This document shows positions 52,002 through 62,191 of a DNA stretch of 64,000 nt, one piece after another. The DNA comes from Actinocrispum wychmicini (GTDB lineage: Bacteria > Actinomycetota > Actinomycetes > Mycobacteriales > Pseudonocardiaceae): contig NZ_SLWS01000001.1 in the NCBI RefSeq assembly GCF_004345645.1, forward strand, positions 871,546 through 935,545, read 5' to 3'. A program made the position numbers and the translations under genes. The notes under the pieces are model-generated. The model was given only the letters and a program-made list of their open reading frames with translations, had not been told where the DNA came from and made no database searches. Position 1 is the stretch's first letter. Each line of letters starts with the position of its first letter.

Positions 52002-52027
52002 TTGACAGAGCGTATTGGTCTAGTCCA
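52002..52027 (+). promoter_or_regulatory. Chitinase promoter with DasR-type dre site
   Basis: A consensus TTGACA -35 hexamer lies at 52002-52007. TGGTCTAGTCCA at 52016-52027 matches the DasR responsive element core TGGTCTAGACCA in 11 of 12 positions. It is about 100 bases upstream of the GH18 start. In Streptomyces, DasR represses chitinolytic genes and is released by glucosamine-6-phosphate. DasR itself is not in the window. No clear -10 was found. Confidence 0.75.
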
Positions 52028-52125
52028 TCTTCGGGCTTGCTGAAGGTAATCAGCCGCCTCCGGTCCGACACCGCCGCCAAGACGTCGGGAGGTGCGCTCC
52101 GCAACCCTGCTGCTGGAGGCTTGAC

Positions 52126-53064
52126 ATGAAGATCATGCGGCGGATTCTCGTTGCCACGGCCGTCGCCGCGACAACCCTAGCCATGGCACCCGCGGCTCAG
52201 GCCGCCGTCAATCCCGTGCTGGCCGCGCCCTACCTGTACCAGTGGGAGAACCCGCAGAACCCGGTCACTGTGATGAAGGCGACCGGGATCAAGTCGTTCA
52301 CCCTCGCGTTCGTCCTGTCCAAGGGCAACTGCAACCCGGCGTGGGACGGCGACCGGTCGCTGACCGGCGCGGACATCACCCGGGTCAACCAGATCCGGGC
52401 GGCCGGCGGCGACGCCATCCCGTCCATCGGCGGCTGGTCCGGCAACAAGCTCGGCCCGACGTGCTCGTCGGCCTCGGCGCTGGCCGCCGCCTACCAGAAG
52501 GTGATCAACGCCGGCAAGTTCACCGCGATCGACCTGGACATCGAGAACACCGACGAGTTCCAGAACACAGGCGTCCAGGACCGCGTCATGGGCGCCATCA
52601 AGATCGTCAAGCAGAACAACCCGGGGGTGAAGGTCGTCGTCACGATCGGCACGAACACGTCCGGCCCGGACAGCTGGGGCAACCGGTTCATCCAGCGGTC
52701 CAAGGACCTGGGCGCGCCCGTGGACGTGTGGGCGGTCATGCCGTTCGACTTCTCCAGCGGCGGCGACATGGTCACGATGACCAAGAGCGCGGTCACCGGC
52801 CTGAAGAACAAGGTCAAGTCCGTCTACGGCCTGTCGGACGACGCGGCGTGGCGCAAGTCCGGCCTGTCCTCGATGAACGGTCACACCGACAACGCCGGTG
52901 AGGTGGTCAGCGTGGCGAACTTCAAGTCCATCGTGAGCTGGGCGAACAGCGTCCACCTCGCCCGGGTGTCGTTCTGGGCGCTCAACCGCGACTGCGACAA
53001 CTGCGCGGGCATCGGCCAGGGCCAGTACGACTTCACCAAGGCCAACGCCGGCTTCACCGGCTGA
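52126..53064 (+). CDS. Secreted GH18 chitinase
   Basis: The 312-residue protein has a Sec signal (residues 1 to about 27, APAAQA-A cleavage). The compact GH18 barrel contains the DxDxE catalytic motif as Asp136-x-Asp138-x-Glu140 (IDLDIE), preceded by SIGGWSG. It should hydrolyse chitin to chito-oligosaccharides outside the cell. There is no carbohydrate-binding module, so it is a catalytic-domain-only form. The ATG follows CTGGAGG. The upstream dre-like operator fits control by amino sugar supply. Confidence 0.9.
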   Translation: MKIMRRILVATAVAATTLAMAPAAQAAVNPVLAAPYLYQWENPQNPVTVMKATGIKSFTLAFVLSKGNCNPAWDGDRSLTGADITRVNQIRAAGGDAIPSIGGWSGNKLGPTCSSASALAAAYQKVINAGKFTAIDLDIENTDEFQNTGVQDRVMGAIKIVKQNNPGVKVVVTIGTNTSGPDSWGNRFIQRSKDLGAPVDVWAVMPFDFSSGGDMVTMTKSAVTGLKNKVKSVYGLSDDAAWRKSGLSSMNGHTDNAGEVVSVANFKSIVSWANSVHLARVSFWALNRDCDNCAGIGQGQYDFTKANAGFTG

Positions 53065-53065
53065 G

Positions 53066-53992
53066 CTAGCGCCGCGGCCCTCGTGAGCGGATCTCTTCCC
53101 GCTCGCGAGGGCCTTCCACGGTCTCCGCCAGGCCCGGCGGCTTGGCGGGCTGCAGCTTGGACAGCAGGACGATCCCGGCGGCGGCGAGCAGGAAGCATCC
53201 GGCTTCGCTGAGGGTCGCGATCGTGGACGTCTTGGCGCCCTCACCGAGGGCCACGTAGCCGATGCCGATGGCGACGACCGGGTCGGTCAGGGTCAGCGCG
53301 GCCACCACCACGTTGGGCGGGCCGCTGGCGTGCGCCTGCTGGATGAACCAGATCGCCACCGGGATGGCCAGCACGGCCCCGATCAGCGACCCGGTGGGGA
53401 AGTCGGCCAGGTTGCGGTGCTCGACCGCGAGCGCGGCCAACCGGACCACGACGGACGCGAACCCGAAGACCACGCCGCCGCCGGCCGCGAACGCGAGGCA
53501 GCGAACCAGCCCACGGCCGATGCTGCCGACCAGCCCGAGCACCATCAGGATCAGGCCGACGATCACCACGATGAGGACGGCTGTGGCGTCCGAGACGCTC
53601 GTGACCTGCGCGTTCGTCGCGGCCAGCGACGTGAAGCCGCCGACCCCCATGACGACCGCCGCCAGCGCCAGCCACGAGCCGAAGGTCAGCGATGTGTGTT
53701 CCCGGCGGGACGACGCGACCGTCGTCACGGCGATCGCCAGTACTCCGATCGGTTGAATCACGCTCACCGGCGCGAACGCGAGCGCACCGAAGTGCAGCAC
53801 GCTGCCGACGATGACCGCCGACTGTCCCATCAGCCAGCGGCGGTTGCGCAGCAGGTCAAGCAGCGCGCCGAGCTTGACGAGCTGACCGTCCTGCTTGTCC
53901 CGGACTGCGGAGTTCTGCCACAACGCCCCCAGGCCGTTCAGTAACGCCCCGGCCAGCGCCAGGACGAACGCCAGCCATAGCAGAGTGCCCAC
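53066..53992 (-). CDS. DMT/NIPA-like multi-span transporter
   Basis: The 308-residue membrane protein has about nine or ten helices in EamA/NIPA style. It includes a helix 1 with LNGLGALWQNSAVRDK and a later pair with ASGPPNVVVAALTLTDPVVAIGIGYVALGE, typical of the drug/metabolite transporter superfamily (NIPA members carry Mg2+). The substrate is unknown. It starts at a GTG, and the last ~40 residues are a charged tail. Its 3' end contains a stem-loop shared with the convergent chitinase. Confidence 0.8.
   Translation of the reverse strand: MGTLLWLAFVLALAGALLNGLGALWQNSAVRDKQDGQLVKLGALLDLLRNRRWLMGQSAVIVGSVLHFGALAFAPVSVIQPIGVLAIAVTTVASSRREHTSLTFGSWLALAAVVMGVGGFTSLAATNAQVTSVSDATAVLIVVIVGLILMVLGLVGSIGRGLVRCLAFAAGGGVVFGFASVVVRLAALAVEHRNLADFPTGSLIGAVLAIPVAIWFIQQAHASGPPNVVVAALTLTDPVVAIGIGYVALGEGAKTSTIATLSEAGCFLLAAAGIVLLSKLQPAKPPGLAETVEGPREREEIRSRGPRR
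53076..53113. terminator. Bidirectional stem-loop at chitinase/transporter convergence
   Basis: Two 15-base arms (53076-53090 and 53099-53113) pair with one mismatch around an eight-base loop. The structure begins 12 bases after the chitinase stop and lies within the last codons of the convergent transporter. There is no U tract, as is common in actinomycete terminators. Confidence 0.6.
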
Positions 53993-54552
53993 AAAACCAG
54001 CCTATTGGCCGAAGGCTGCCCGCACCGGGTAACTGACATGGCTGCTAGGTCACAAACGGGTTTATTTGTGCTGCCAGACCGGGGTGCCCCGGCGGGCCCC
54101 GGGCCGCCGCGACGGTGACATACCCGCCATTCGGGGGTGGTCAGCCTCACCTCTACCGCTGTAAAAACAGTGCGCCGGATGGCGTAACGTGTTCGACCTC
54201 TCGGACGACGTCACAACCATCCGACGCACATGCTGTGCCCGGCGGGTTCCATCAAACCCGCTGGACACACTGGCCGCTAGTCCTAGGTCAACGGACGGCA
54301 CAGCCCCTCGTTGTGCCGGCCAGGCGTTGCGAGCCAGTTGGGGGGTGGAGCCCCGGCGCCGCGGGGGCATCGCGGACGCCGGGGCCGGGTCCCGACCTGA
54401 CCGGGCGCGGTCGGCAGGTCGGGTGGTTCGTGGTGGTTCGTGGACGAGACGGGTCCCGGATGGGCTCATCTCGCGAATCCCGGCAAAAAGCGGCCAAAGG
54501 GCGGCACGGGTGTGCTCAGGACAGACGACTGCCCTACCGCCAGGCGGGGGTG
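53993..54552. other. 560-bp intergenic region
   Basis: I see no supported gene; short plus-strand frames here are Arg/Pro-rich shadows. CTGT-AAAA-ACAG at about 54160-54171 is a small hairpin. The left part presumably carries the promoter of the transporter gene (start 53992), the right part the end of the secreted repeat protein transcript. No RNA gene was recognised. Confidence 0.5.
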
Positions 54553-55566
54553 TCAGTCAGGTGTGGTGACCGGCAGGCCAGGGGTGTGTCCCCGCTCGGC
54601 GACCGGGTGCGCGCGATCCAACCGACCCACCAGGGGCGGGGGCGCGAGCCGGGCCTGCGGGGTGACGGCGGCCAACGCGCCGCGCGCGCCGGAGCCGCTG
54701 GAGTTGCCGGAGGAGAAGCTGGGGCCGGGCGCCGCGGGAGCCATCGGTCCGCTCGGGCTCGGCAGCGGGCTGGGCCCGTTTCCGCCGGGAGCGGCCCGCT
54801 CGTGGGCGCGGTTGGCCTTGTGGACGTCGCTGTGGCCGGTGTCCGGTGAGGCGACGCGGAGACTGTGGGAGTGCTGCGGCTCGGCGACCAGCGTCAGTTC
54901 GGGCGCGGGAGTCTCAGCGACGGTCTCGGCTACCGGAGCCAGCGCTTCGACGCGGGCCGTGGGCTGCTCGGTCGCGGTCGTCTTCGAGGCCTTCGGCGCC
55001 GACGGCTTCAGCAGGTCGTTCACTGGATCCTGGACCAGCGGCGGCAACGTGATCCCGCCGCCGGACTGGCCGCCGCCGGGAAGAATGTGTTGCGGCAGGT
55101 CGGTCACCGTGGTGATGACCTGGTGCAGGGCGTCGGTGACCGCGCCGACGGTGTTGGTGACCGTCGTGGTCACTGCGCCGACCGTGTTGGTCACCGTTGT
55201 GGTGACGGCGCCGACGGTGTTGGTCACGGTCGTCGTGACGTTCCCGACAGTGGTGTCGACGGTGTTCAGCACTCCGCCGACCAGGCCGCCGACAAGGCCC
55301 GGATTTCCGCCATTTCGGGCGGGCTTTTTCGTGGGTGAAGAGTGTGGCTGAACGGCATTCACATTGGTCTGTGGGACGCCTGTGTCCGCGGACGCGGCGC
55401 CGGCCAGCAGAACAGCGGCGAGCCACCCCAACGCGGTGAAGCCGGCCAACGCCAAGAAGCGCAGCACGACGCGGCGCAGGCGTGCACCGGCGTCACGCGC
55501 CGGCCCCGACCTGGCCACCTCGAACCACCACCGTTTCGGCTCCACTCGCGGATTCGCCGTCTGCAC
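54553..55566 (-). CDS. Secreted/wall-associated repeat protein with VTTTVTNTVGA repeats
   Basis: The 337-residue protein has a basic N terminus and a hydrophobic stretch (about 28-50, ending AGAASA-DTG), probably a signal peptide. A short Gly/Val region follows, then three exact-length copies of the 11-residue unit VTTTVTNTVGA and a long Pro/Ser/Ala-rich tail. No enzyme motif or LPXTG sorting signal is seen. It may be a wall-spanning linker protein. The GTG at 55566 is uncertain; GTG 55545 would also do. It is divergent from the subtilase gene. Confidence 0.6.
   Translation of the reverse strand: MQTANPRVEPKRWWFEVARSGPARDAGARLRRVVLRFLALAGFTALGWLAAVLLAGAASADTGVPQTNVNAVQPHSSPTKKPARNGGNPGLVGGLVGGVLNTVDTTVGNVTTTVTNTVGAVTTTVTNTVGAVTTTVTNTVGAVTDALHQVITTVTDLPQHILPGGGQSGGGITLPPLVQDPVNDLLKPSAPKASKTTATEQPTARVEALAPVAETVAETPAPELTLVAEPQHSHSLRVASPDTGHSDVHKANRAHERAAPGGNGPSPLPSPSGPMAPAAPGPSFSSGNSSGSGARGALAAVTPQARLAPPPLVGRLDRAHPVAERGHTPGLPVTTPD
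55142..55240 (-). repeat. Three 33-bp tandem repeats
   Basis: Units at 55142-55174, 55175-55207 and 55208-55240 are near-identical and preserve frame, giving the three VTTTVTNTVGA copies on the minus strand. A degenerate fourth copy follows at about 55241-55265. Confidence 0.9.
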
Positions 55567-55740
55567 CCTAGCTTCGAGAACGTCCGCCGGAAAGACGGAT
55601 TCGCATGTCCGACCCGTGTGTGTCCATTCGGCAGTGATCCAGGGCCGGTCGTATTCACCGAACCGGGTGATCCTTCTAGTGCTACTGGGCGAGTGGGCGG
55701 CGACCGCGCGAATGTGTCCGGCGTGGACAATCAACGCGCG

Positions 55741-56841
55741 ATGCGGTTGGCGGACTGGGTTTCGAGGTGGCAGTGGCGCATTCCCGACCTGGTTCTGCAC
55801 GATCCGGACGGCCCTCGGGAAAGTCTTGTCCGAGCGGGCCAACTGGTCGCCCATCCGAGTGCCGTCCGACCAGTCGCGGACGAACTGCGCCGATGGGTGG
55901 ATCGAGTTGAGCCGACCGGCCGCATCCTGTTGCGATCCGAACTGCGGGACCGTCCGGTGGAGATCGCCGCGGACGTGGCCGACCGCTGGTCGGTGGCGCC
56001 GAACCATGTGCACATCGGCAGCCCGATCATGCTCGGCACGCCGATCTGGACCGGCGGTCCACATCTCGACGTGCCCGCGCCACGGCCGCCGTCCCCGGAA
56101 ACCTGGCACCCACCGGTGACGGTCGCGGTCCTCGACACCGGACTCGACCCACACCCCTGGTTCGCCGGCCGCCGGTGGCTGTCCGAATGGGGCCTGCAAC
56201 CCGAAGTGCTCGACAACGACCTCGACGGCACCCCCGACCGGCAAGCCGGCCACGGCACCTTCGTCGCCGGCATCGTCATCCAGAACGCCCCCGGCGTCAC
56301 CCTCCGTCACCACCGTGTGCTGTCCTCCATGGGCCTCACCGACGACACAACGATCGCCGCCGCCCTGCGCACACTGCGTGGCCAAGCCGACATCGCCCTC
56401 CTCACATCGGGCTGCCACACCGCGACCAACGAGTGCCCACCGATCCTCGCCCACGAACTCGACCACTGGTCCGACGCGACAGTGGTGGCCGCGGCCGGCA
56501 ACGGCGGCACCGACCGCCCCTTCTGGCCCGCCGCCCACCCGCACGTGATCGCCGTCGCGGCCACCGAGGACGACGGCACCATCGCCGCCTTCTCCAACCG
56601 AGGACCCTGGGTGAACGCCACCGCCCCCGGCGTCGACATCACCAGCAGCCATGTCCGGTTGATGCCCGACTCACCCACCGTGGCCCCCGGCACCGAGACC
56701 CGCGAGTACGGCGTGGCCCGCTGGAGCGGCACCTCCTTCGCCGCCCCAAAAATAGCCGCCGACCTGGCCAACAACCTCCACGCAAACCACCGACCCAGCC
56801 AACTGGACGACCATCATTCACTCGGTCAGCCAACATTGTGA
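55741..56841 (+). CDS. S8 subtilisin-like serine protease without signal peptide
   Basis: The 366-residue protein has an intact subtilase triad: Asp132 in VAVLDTGLD, His171 in GHGTFVAG and Ser332 in SGTSFAAPK. The oxyanion Asn region is AAAGNGG. Neither signal nor membrane helix precedes the domain, so it is either cytosolic or exported by another route, unusual for the family. The ATG at 55741 starts the conserved N-terminal region; GTG 55723 is possible. Codon third positions turn C/A-rich in the last ~600 bases. It stands alone on the plus strand, next to the secreted repeat protein. Confidence 0.82.
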   Translation: MRLADWVSRWQWRIPDLVLHDPDGPRESLVRAGQLVAHPSAVRPVADELRRWVDRVEPTGRILLRSELRDRPVEIAADVADRWSVAPNHVHIGSPIMLGTPIWTGGPHLDVPAPRPPSPETWHPPVTVAVLDTGLDPHPWFAGRRWLSEWGLQPEVLDNDLDGTPDRQAGHGTFVAGIVIQNAPGVTLRHHRVLSSMGLTDDTTIAAALRTLRGQADIALLTSGCHTATNECPPILAHELDHWSDATVVAAAGNGGTDRPFWPAAHPHVIAVAATEDDGTIAAFSNRGPWVNATAPGVDITSSHVRLMPDSPTVAPGTETREYGVARWSGTSFAAPKIAADLANNLHANHRPSQLDDHHSLGQPTL

Positions 56842-56996
56842 ACGCGATTTGACCCCGACCCCTGGCACGCACAGTCGTCAACGCGCTACGCTATGGATGC
56901 TCGCCCCCTCCCCCTCGGCGAGCCAAACGTCCCCGCTCCCCGGGACCCCCAGCCGGGTCGAGCGGGGACGTACCTACCCTCCGGGCCTCCCTGCTT

Positions 56997-57023
56997 GCTC
57001 GCTTCGCTCGCTTCGCTCGCTTC
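56997..57023 (+). repeat. Three 9-bp tandem repeats
   Basis: GCTCGCTTC occurs three times without interruption in the subtilase/DUF445 spacer. A simple slippage-prone repeat. Confidence 0.85.
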
Positions 57024-57043
57024 GCCGGGTCGGTCCGGATTAT

Positions 57044-57066
57044 TTTGGGGGGCCCAGCCCCCCAAA
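57044..57066. terminator. Strong short hairpin (10-bp stem, 3-base loop)
   Basis: TTTGGGGGGC (57044-57053) and GCCCCCCAAA (57057-57066) are exact complements around CCA. It is a likely terminator for the subtilase transcript, about 200 bases beyond its stop. Confidence 0.5.
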
Positions 57067-57217
57067 CCCCCCAGGTGCGGCCTACGGCCGCCTCACCACC
57101 CACTCGGCCCACCCACAAACAAACTGCCGCCTTTGGCGCCTAACCAACAGTGGGCTTTGGCGCCGCAGGCGCCCTTGTCCTTTCTCTTGGCGCGGAGCGC
57201 CATGCACATGGGGTTTT

Positions 57218-57363
57218 GGTGCCCTCTCTCCCGACCGACCTGTGCTTTGCAAACCATGGGTGTCAAGGGGTGCGCCTACGGGACCCGGCCCCGGGACCAG
57301 GCCATACGCTCCCCTTGACGCCCATGGTTCCCTTCGGGCAGGTCGGGCGGGAGAGAGGGCACC
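57218..57363. repeat. Long imperfect palindrome (146 bp)
   Basis: The outer arms 57218-57242 and 57339-57363 match in 24 of 25 bases. Arms 57252-57270 and 57311-57329 match in 18 of 19 bases and contain CCATGG and TCAAGGGG. A 9-base internal loop separates these arms, and a GC-rich 40-base tip includes CCCGG-CC-CCGGG. The whole can fold as one hairpin on either strand. It could be a dispersed REP/MITE-type element or a bidirectional terminator. It ends 53 bases before the DUF445 stop. Confidence 0.8.
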
Positions 57364-57416
57364 CCTCCCTCTCCTGATCGATCTGCCGCCCGGCGAGGGC
57401 TTCTTTTGAACAACGA

Positions 57417-58694
57417 CTACGCGAACAAATGGGCAATGGTGTAGATGGCAAGGCCGGCAAGAGCCCCCACAACAGTCCCGTTGATCCGGATGAACTGCAG
57501 GTCACGGCCGACCTGGAGTTCGATCTTTCGGGACGTCTCCTCCGCGTCCCAACGGTCGATCGTTTCCGTGATCAACGTGGTGATTTCGTCCCGGTAGTTC
57601 ACCACTATGTAGGCCGCCGCGCCCTGCACCCAGCCGTCCACCTTGTTGCGGAGCGCGTCTTCGTGGGTGAGACGGCGGCCCAGGGAGAGCAGGCCTTCTC
57701 GGACTCTTCTCCGGAGTTCGCTGGAGGGGTCTTCGGCCGCGTCCAGGAGCAGGCGCTTCACGTTCGCCCAGGCCGAGCCGATCACGTTCTGCACTTCTCG
57801 GTGTTCCAGGACCTGCTTCTTCACCCGCTCGGCCCGGTCCATCATCGCCGGGTCGTGCTGCATGTCCGCGGCGAAGGTGATCAGGAAACGGTCAAGGGCC
57901 TGGCGCATGGGGTGGTCCGGGTCGGTCTTCACCAGCCAGGCGAAGGACAGCACTTCGCCGTAGATCCGGTCGGCCACGATCGAGTCCACGAACTTCGGGG
58001 ACCAGCTGGGGGCCCGTTCGGAGACGATGCCGGCGAACTTCTCGTGGTTCTCCTTGACCCAGTCGTAGGCCTTGTCGCAGAGCAGGTCCACCAGCTGGCG
58101 GTGGGTTCCGTCGGACAGGACCCGTTCCATCAGCTTGCCCAGCGGTGGGCCCCAGGGGACCGCGACGATCCGCTTGGTCACCGCCTGCTCGAACACGGCC
58201 TGGACGTCCTCGTCGCGCAGCACGGCCACCACGCCGCGGACGACCGTGGCCAGTTCCTGGGTGACGCGTTCGGCGTTCTCCGGCTGGGACAGCCATTCGC
58301 CGAGCCGCCTGGAGACGTCGACCCGGACCAGCTTGTCTCGGACGACCTGCTCGGAGAGGAAGTTCACCCCGACGAACTCGCCCAGGCTGTCGCCGAGCAC
58401 GTCCTTCCGGTTCGGGATGATCGCGGTGTGCGGGATCCGGATGCCCAGGGGGTACCGGAACAGGGCGGTCACCGCGAACCAGTCGGCCAGTGCGCCGACC
58501 ATGCCCGCCTCGGCAGCCGCCCGGACGTAGCCCACCCAGGGCGGGCCGCCGGCGTTCTCCCAGGCCCACGTGGCCGCGAAGATCACTGTGGCGCCGAGGA
58601 GGAACCCCAACGCCACGAGCTTCATCCTGCGCAGCCCGCGCAGCTTCTCCGCTGCCTTCGGCACGGCACCCAACGAGCTGCCCATTTGCTCCAC
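57417..58694 (-). CDS. DUF445 family membrane protein
   Basis: The 425-residue protein has an N-terminal helix (about 27-45) and a short paired hydrophobic region. A long helical soluble part follows with the family phrases GALADWFAVTALFRYPLGIRIPHTAIIP and NRKDVLGDSLGEFV. A final helix (GALAGLAIYTIAHL) sits at the C terminus. DUF445 (YjiN/YheB-type) proteins have no agreed function. GTG 58694 is used, with ATG 58685 possible. It is divergent from a PLP aminotransferase with 29 bases between them. Confidence 0.87.
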   Translation of the reverse strand: MEQMGSSLGAVPKAAEKLRGLRRMKLVALGFLLGATVIFAATWAWENAGGPPWVGYVRAAAEAGMVGALADWFAVTALFRYPLGIRIPHTAIIPNRKDVLGDSLGEFVGVNFLSEQVVRDKLVRVDVSRRLGEWLSQPENAERVTQELATVVRGVVAVLRDEDVQAVFEQAVTKRIVAVPWGPPLGKLMERVLSDGTHRQLVDLLCDKAYDWVKENHEKFAGIVSERAPSWSPKFVDSIVADRIYGEVLSFAWLVKTDPDHPMRQALDRFLITFAADMQHDPAMMDRAERVKKQVLEHREVQNVIGSAWANVKRLLLDAAEDPSSELRRRVREGLLSLGRRLTHEDALRNKVDGWVQGAAAYIVVNYRDEITTLITETIDRWDAEETSRKIELQVGRDLQFIRINGTVVGALAGLAIYTIAHLFA

Positions 58695-58723
58695 ACGTCC
58701 ATTGTCCGCGAGGATCAGGCATC

Positions 58724-59882
<1,159 letters not shown>

Positions 59883-59905
<23 letters not shown>

Positions 59906-61853
59906 ACCCCAGGTGACCGTGGGCACGTTGGGCCTCGGCGAGGGCGTGGGCCGGTGAATCGCCCAGCCGTAGCCGCCGGTGGAACGTGGTGACGAGGTCG
60001 ACCGCCTGCTCGTCGGGAACGGGCAGTGTGCTGGCGATCAACGCCTGCGTGCCGCGTTCCAGCACGATCTTCGCGACGGCCTCGGCGCGGGCGACCTCAC
60101 ACGCCGACAACACCAGTATCCGAGGCGTCCGGGTCAGCTGCCGCAGGTCGTGCACGTACAGCTCCCCGTCGGCCAGCTGCAGCGACGAGAACAGCGGAGC
60201 GTCCAGACGGAACCGGCCATGCGCGGCGACATGGGCGACGTCAACTCCCTCCATCGCCGCCAACGCACTATCCACAGTGGACTCTTGGGTGTCGTGTCCG
60301 AGCATGGTGACCTCCCGCGAAGCGTGCACCAACTCGGGGCCAGTGACGGAAACCGTGCCCACACCAGGCCCGACCCGGCTCGCCGCGACCCAAGCCGCAG
60401 CGGACGGCACGACGGAGACGGGTCGCCCGGCGCACGTGGGCAACGCGGCCCACACCAAGCCCGACATCCCTTTCGCCGGCACGATCACCAACTCGCGGTC
60501 ACCCAACTCCAGCGTCCCGAAGAGCCGCCGGTCCAAAGCCTCGCCATCGTGCCGGCCGGCCTTGAGCCGCAACCGGAAGGCGTTCACCTCGGCGGTCCCG
60601 TCCGGCCCCAGTCGATGCACCTGAATCCGTTGCCGCACAACGGAACACGCCAACAGTTCGCCGTCGTGAACAGCGAACCGGACGAACGCCCGTGCGCCAA
60701 AAGCAGCCAAATCGACACCCGGCTCAAGCCAACCCAGGATGTCCCGCGGCCGTCGCGCGGCGCGCAGGGCGGTCGCCACGAACTCGTCGGTGAACTCCGG
60801 GGAAGCTCGCATCCCGGCCCGGCAGGCCGCGAACAGCCGCCGGTTGTCGGTCGCCACCCGCGCCCGAGCCAACCATCGCAGAGCCCGCAACCGCGGTACG
60901 GGAGCACGGCGCTGCGCTGCCACGATCCGCAGGAACTCGGGATTCCCGCTGGCCACCAACAACTCGGCGGCTTCGACCAGCCGCCCCCACTTGAGGCACC
61001 GACGCCACACCCGGCGCACCGCGGCGAACAGCTCCACGCATTCCCGGCCCTGTCGTGCCGCCAGTTCGATCCGAAGGGCGAGCGCGTCCGCGACCGCCAC
61101 CCACGCCGGCCTCCGCTGCCTCCGGAAGAGGTCCTGGGCGCGCTGTGCCTCCCTGGCCGCTGACCGGAGGTCACCCGCCCACAGCGCGCAGTACCCGGTG
61201 GCGACCGCGACCTCAGCCAATCGGCTCGCGCGCCCGACCAACAGGCGTTCCGCCTCGTCGAGCACGGCGGTGGCGTCCCGGATCATTCCCGCGGTCGCCA
61301 AGGCTGAGGCACGGTCCACCAGTGCCTCAGCCCGTCCTTTCCGCAGGCCATCGCTCGCTTTGTCGAACAGCGCCAACGCGAGCGGCACGTCTCCGCCCTG
61401 CAACGCGACGAATCCTCGGTTGTGCACGCACGTGGCTGCCCGTTCGTCCTCGCCGAGGCCGACCAGGATCTCTTGAGCGGCGGCGAAGCTCGCGTCCGCC
61501 TCGGCCAGCCGGAGCAGGTAACCGAGCGCGATTCCCTTACCCACCAAGGCGTTCGCCAGCCACCGAGGGTCACTACCGAGATCCTGCGCCGCCTGCGAGA
61601 GCGTCACGACAGCCAGTGGGTAAGACCCCGTCGCGCACAGCCGCAACCCGTGCAGACACCGCACCCGTGCCGCCGGCGCGCCCCTTTCGGCTGCCTTCGC
61701 CAATGCACGCGCGCAACCCCGGGTGTTTCCGCGTTCCAACGCGACCCAGGCGGCGGTCAGCCACGCGTCGCCCGAGTCGTTCGCGCGCAACACCTTGTGG
61801 GCGGACACGAAGTCGCCGCGTTCCACGTGTGCGAGCGCGGTGTGGTGGCTCAC
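59883..61853 (-). CDS. TPR-CHAT domain protein (caspase-like)
   Basis: The 656-residue protein has an N-terminal alpha-helical TPR-like array (about residues 1-340, many Ala/Leu repeats such as ALALFDKASDGLRKG). The C-terminal CHAT protease domain has the predicted dyad His545 in VAHVAAHGRF and Cys585 in VLSACEVA. CHAT proteins are caspase-like peptidases in signalling, defence or regulated cell death. GTG 61853 overlaps the upstream stop (GTGA). The gene is last in an operon with an ECF sigma factor and a 113-residue protein, which may couple proteolysis to transcription. The target is unknown. Confidence 0.87.
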
Positions 61854-62191
61854 CGTACGAACCAGTCGGTCGCCGCGGTCCCGATCACCAGACGCACTGG
61901 TCCGCGGGGCACGTCGTCCACCTCGAAGAGTCCGTGGCCGTCCACCGGGGCCCACGTCATGCCGTCCGGCCATCGGACCTCGACCTCGTTGACCGCGGGC
62001 ACCACGAGGCCGGTCAGCACAACGCCGATCTCCACGTGCACAACGAGATCCCCCAACTCGAACCGCAGACTGGCCCCTCGGACACCCGTGTCCGGCACCA
62101 GCGCGAGGCGGTCCCAGTTGACGAGAGTCGGTGCCGGCATCGGTGGCATGGGGTCGACGAGATCGAACAGGTGCCGCAGACGGTCCCTCAC
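61850..62191 (-). CDS. Small beta-rich protein between sigma factor and CHAT gene
   Basis: The 113-residue protein starts VRDRLRHLFDLVDP. It contains beta-rich phrases (SLRFELGDLVVHVEIGVVLTGLVVP, WAPVDGHGLFEVDDVPRGPVRLVIG) like a small beta-sandwich or carboxypeptidase-regulatory-like fold. No family is recognised with certainty. GTG start and stop overlap both neighbours by four bases, so the three proteins are made together. It might be an anti-sigma-like or adaptor partner of the CHAT protein (inference). Confidence 0.65.
   Translation of the reverse strand: MRDRLRHLFDLVDPMPPMPAPTLVNWDRLALVPDTGVRGASLRFELGDLVVHVEIGVVLTGLVVPAVNEVEVRWPDGMTWAPVDGHGLFEVDDVPRGPVRLVIGTAATDWFVR

Larger units (their letters stand above)
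56842..57416. other. 575-bp spacer of inverted and tandem repeats between convergent genes
   Basis: No gene is supported; a 186-codon plus-strand frame here is Pro/Arg-rich and runs through the hairpins. The left part is C-rich on the plus strand. Three copies of GCTCGCTTC lie at 56997-57023. A perfect ten-base stem with a three-base loop (TTTGGGGGGC/GCCCCCCAAA) lies at 57044-57066. Several short GGCGCC-type dyads follow, then the long imperfect palindrome at 57218-57363. It separates the subtilase from DUF445. Confidence 0.6.

Noticed and set aside
54189..54569. 126-codon plus-strand frame in the 560-bp spacer
   Set aside because: Arg/Ser-rich, no ribosome site, overlaps the end of the secreted repeat gene.
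55142..55240. Possible CRISPR-like repeat
   Set aside because: The 33-bp units are directly adjacent with no spacers and lie in frame in a coding gene.
56849..57409. 186-codon plus-strand frame
   Set aside because: Pro/Arg-rich, no ribosome site and it crosses hairpins and the long palindrome.
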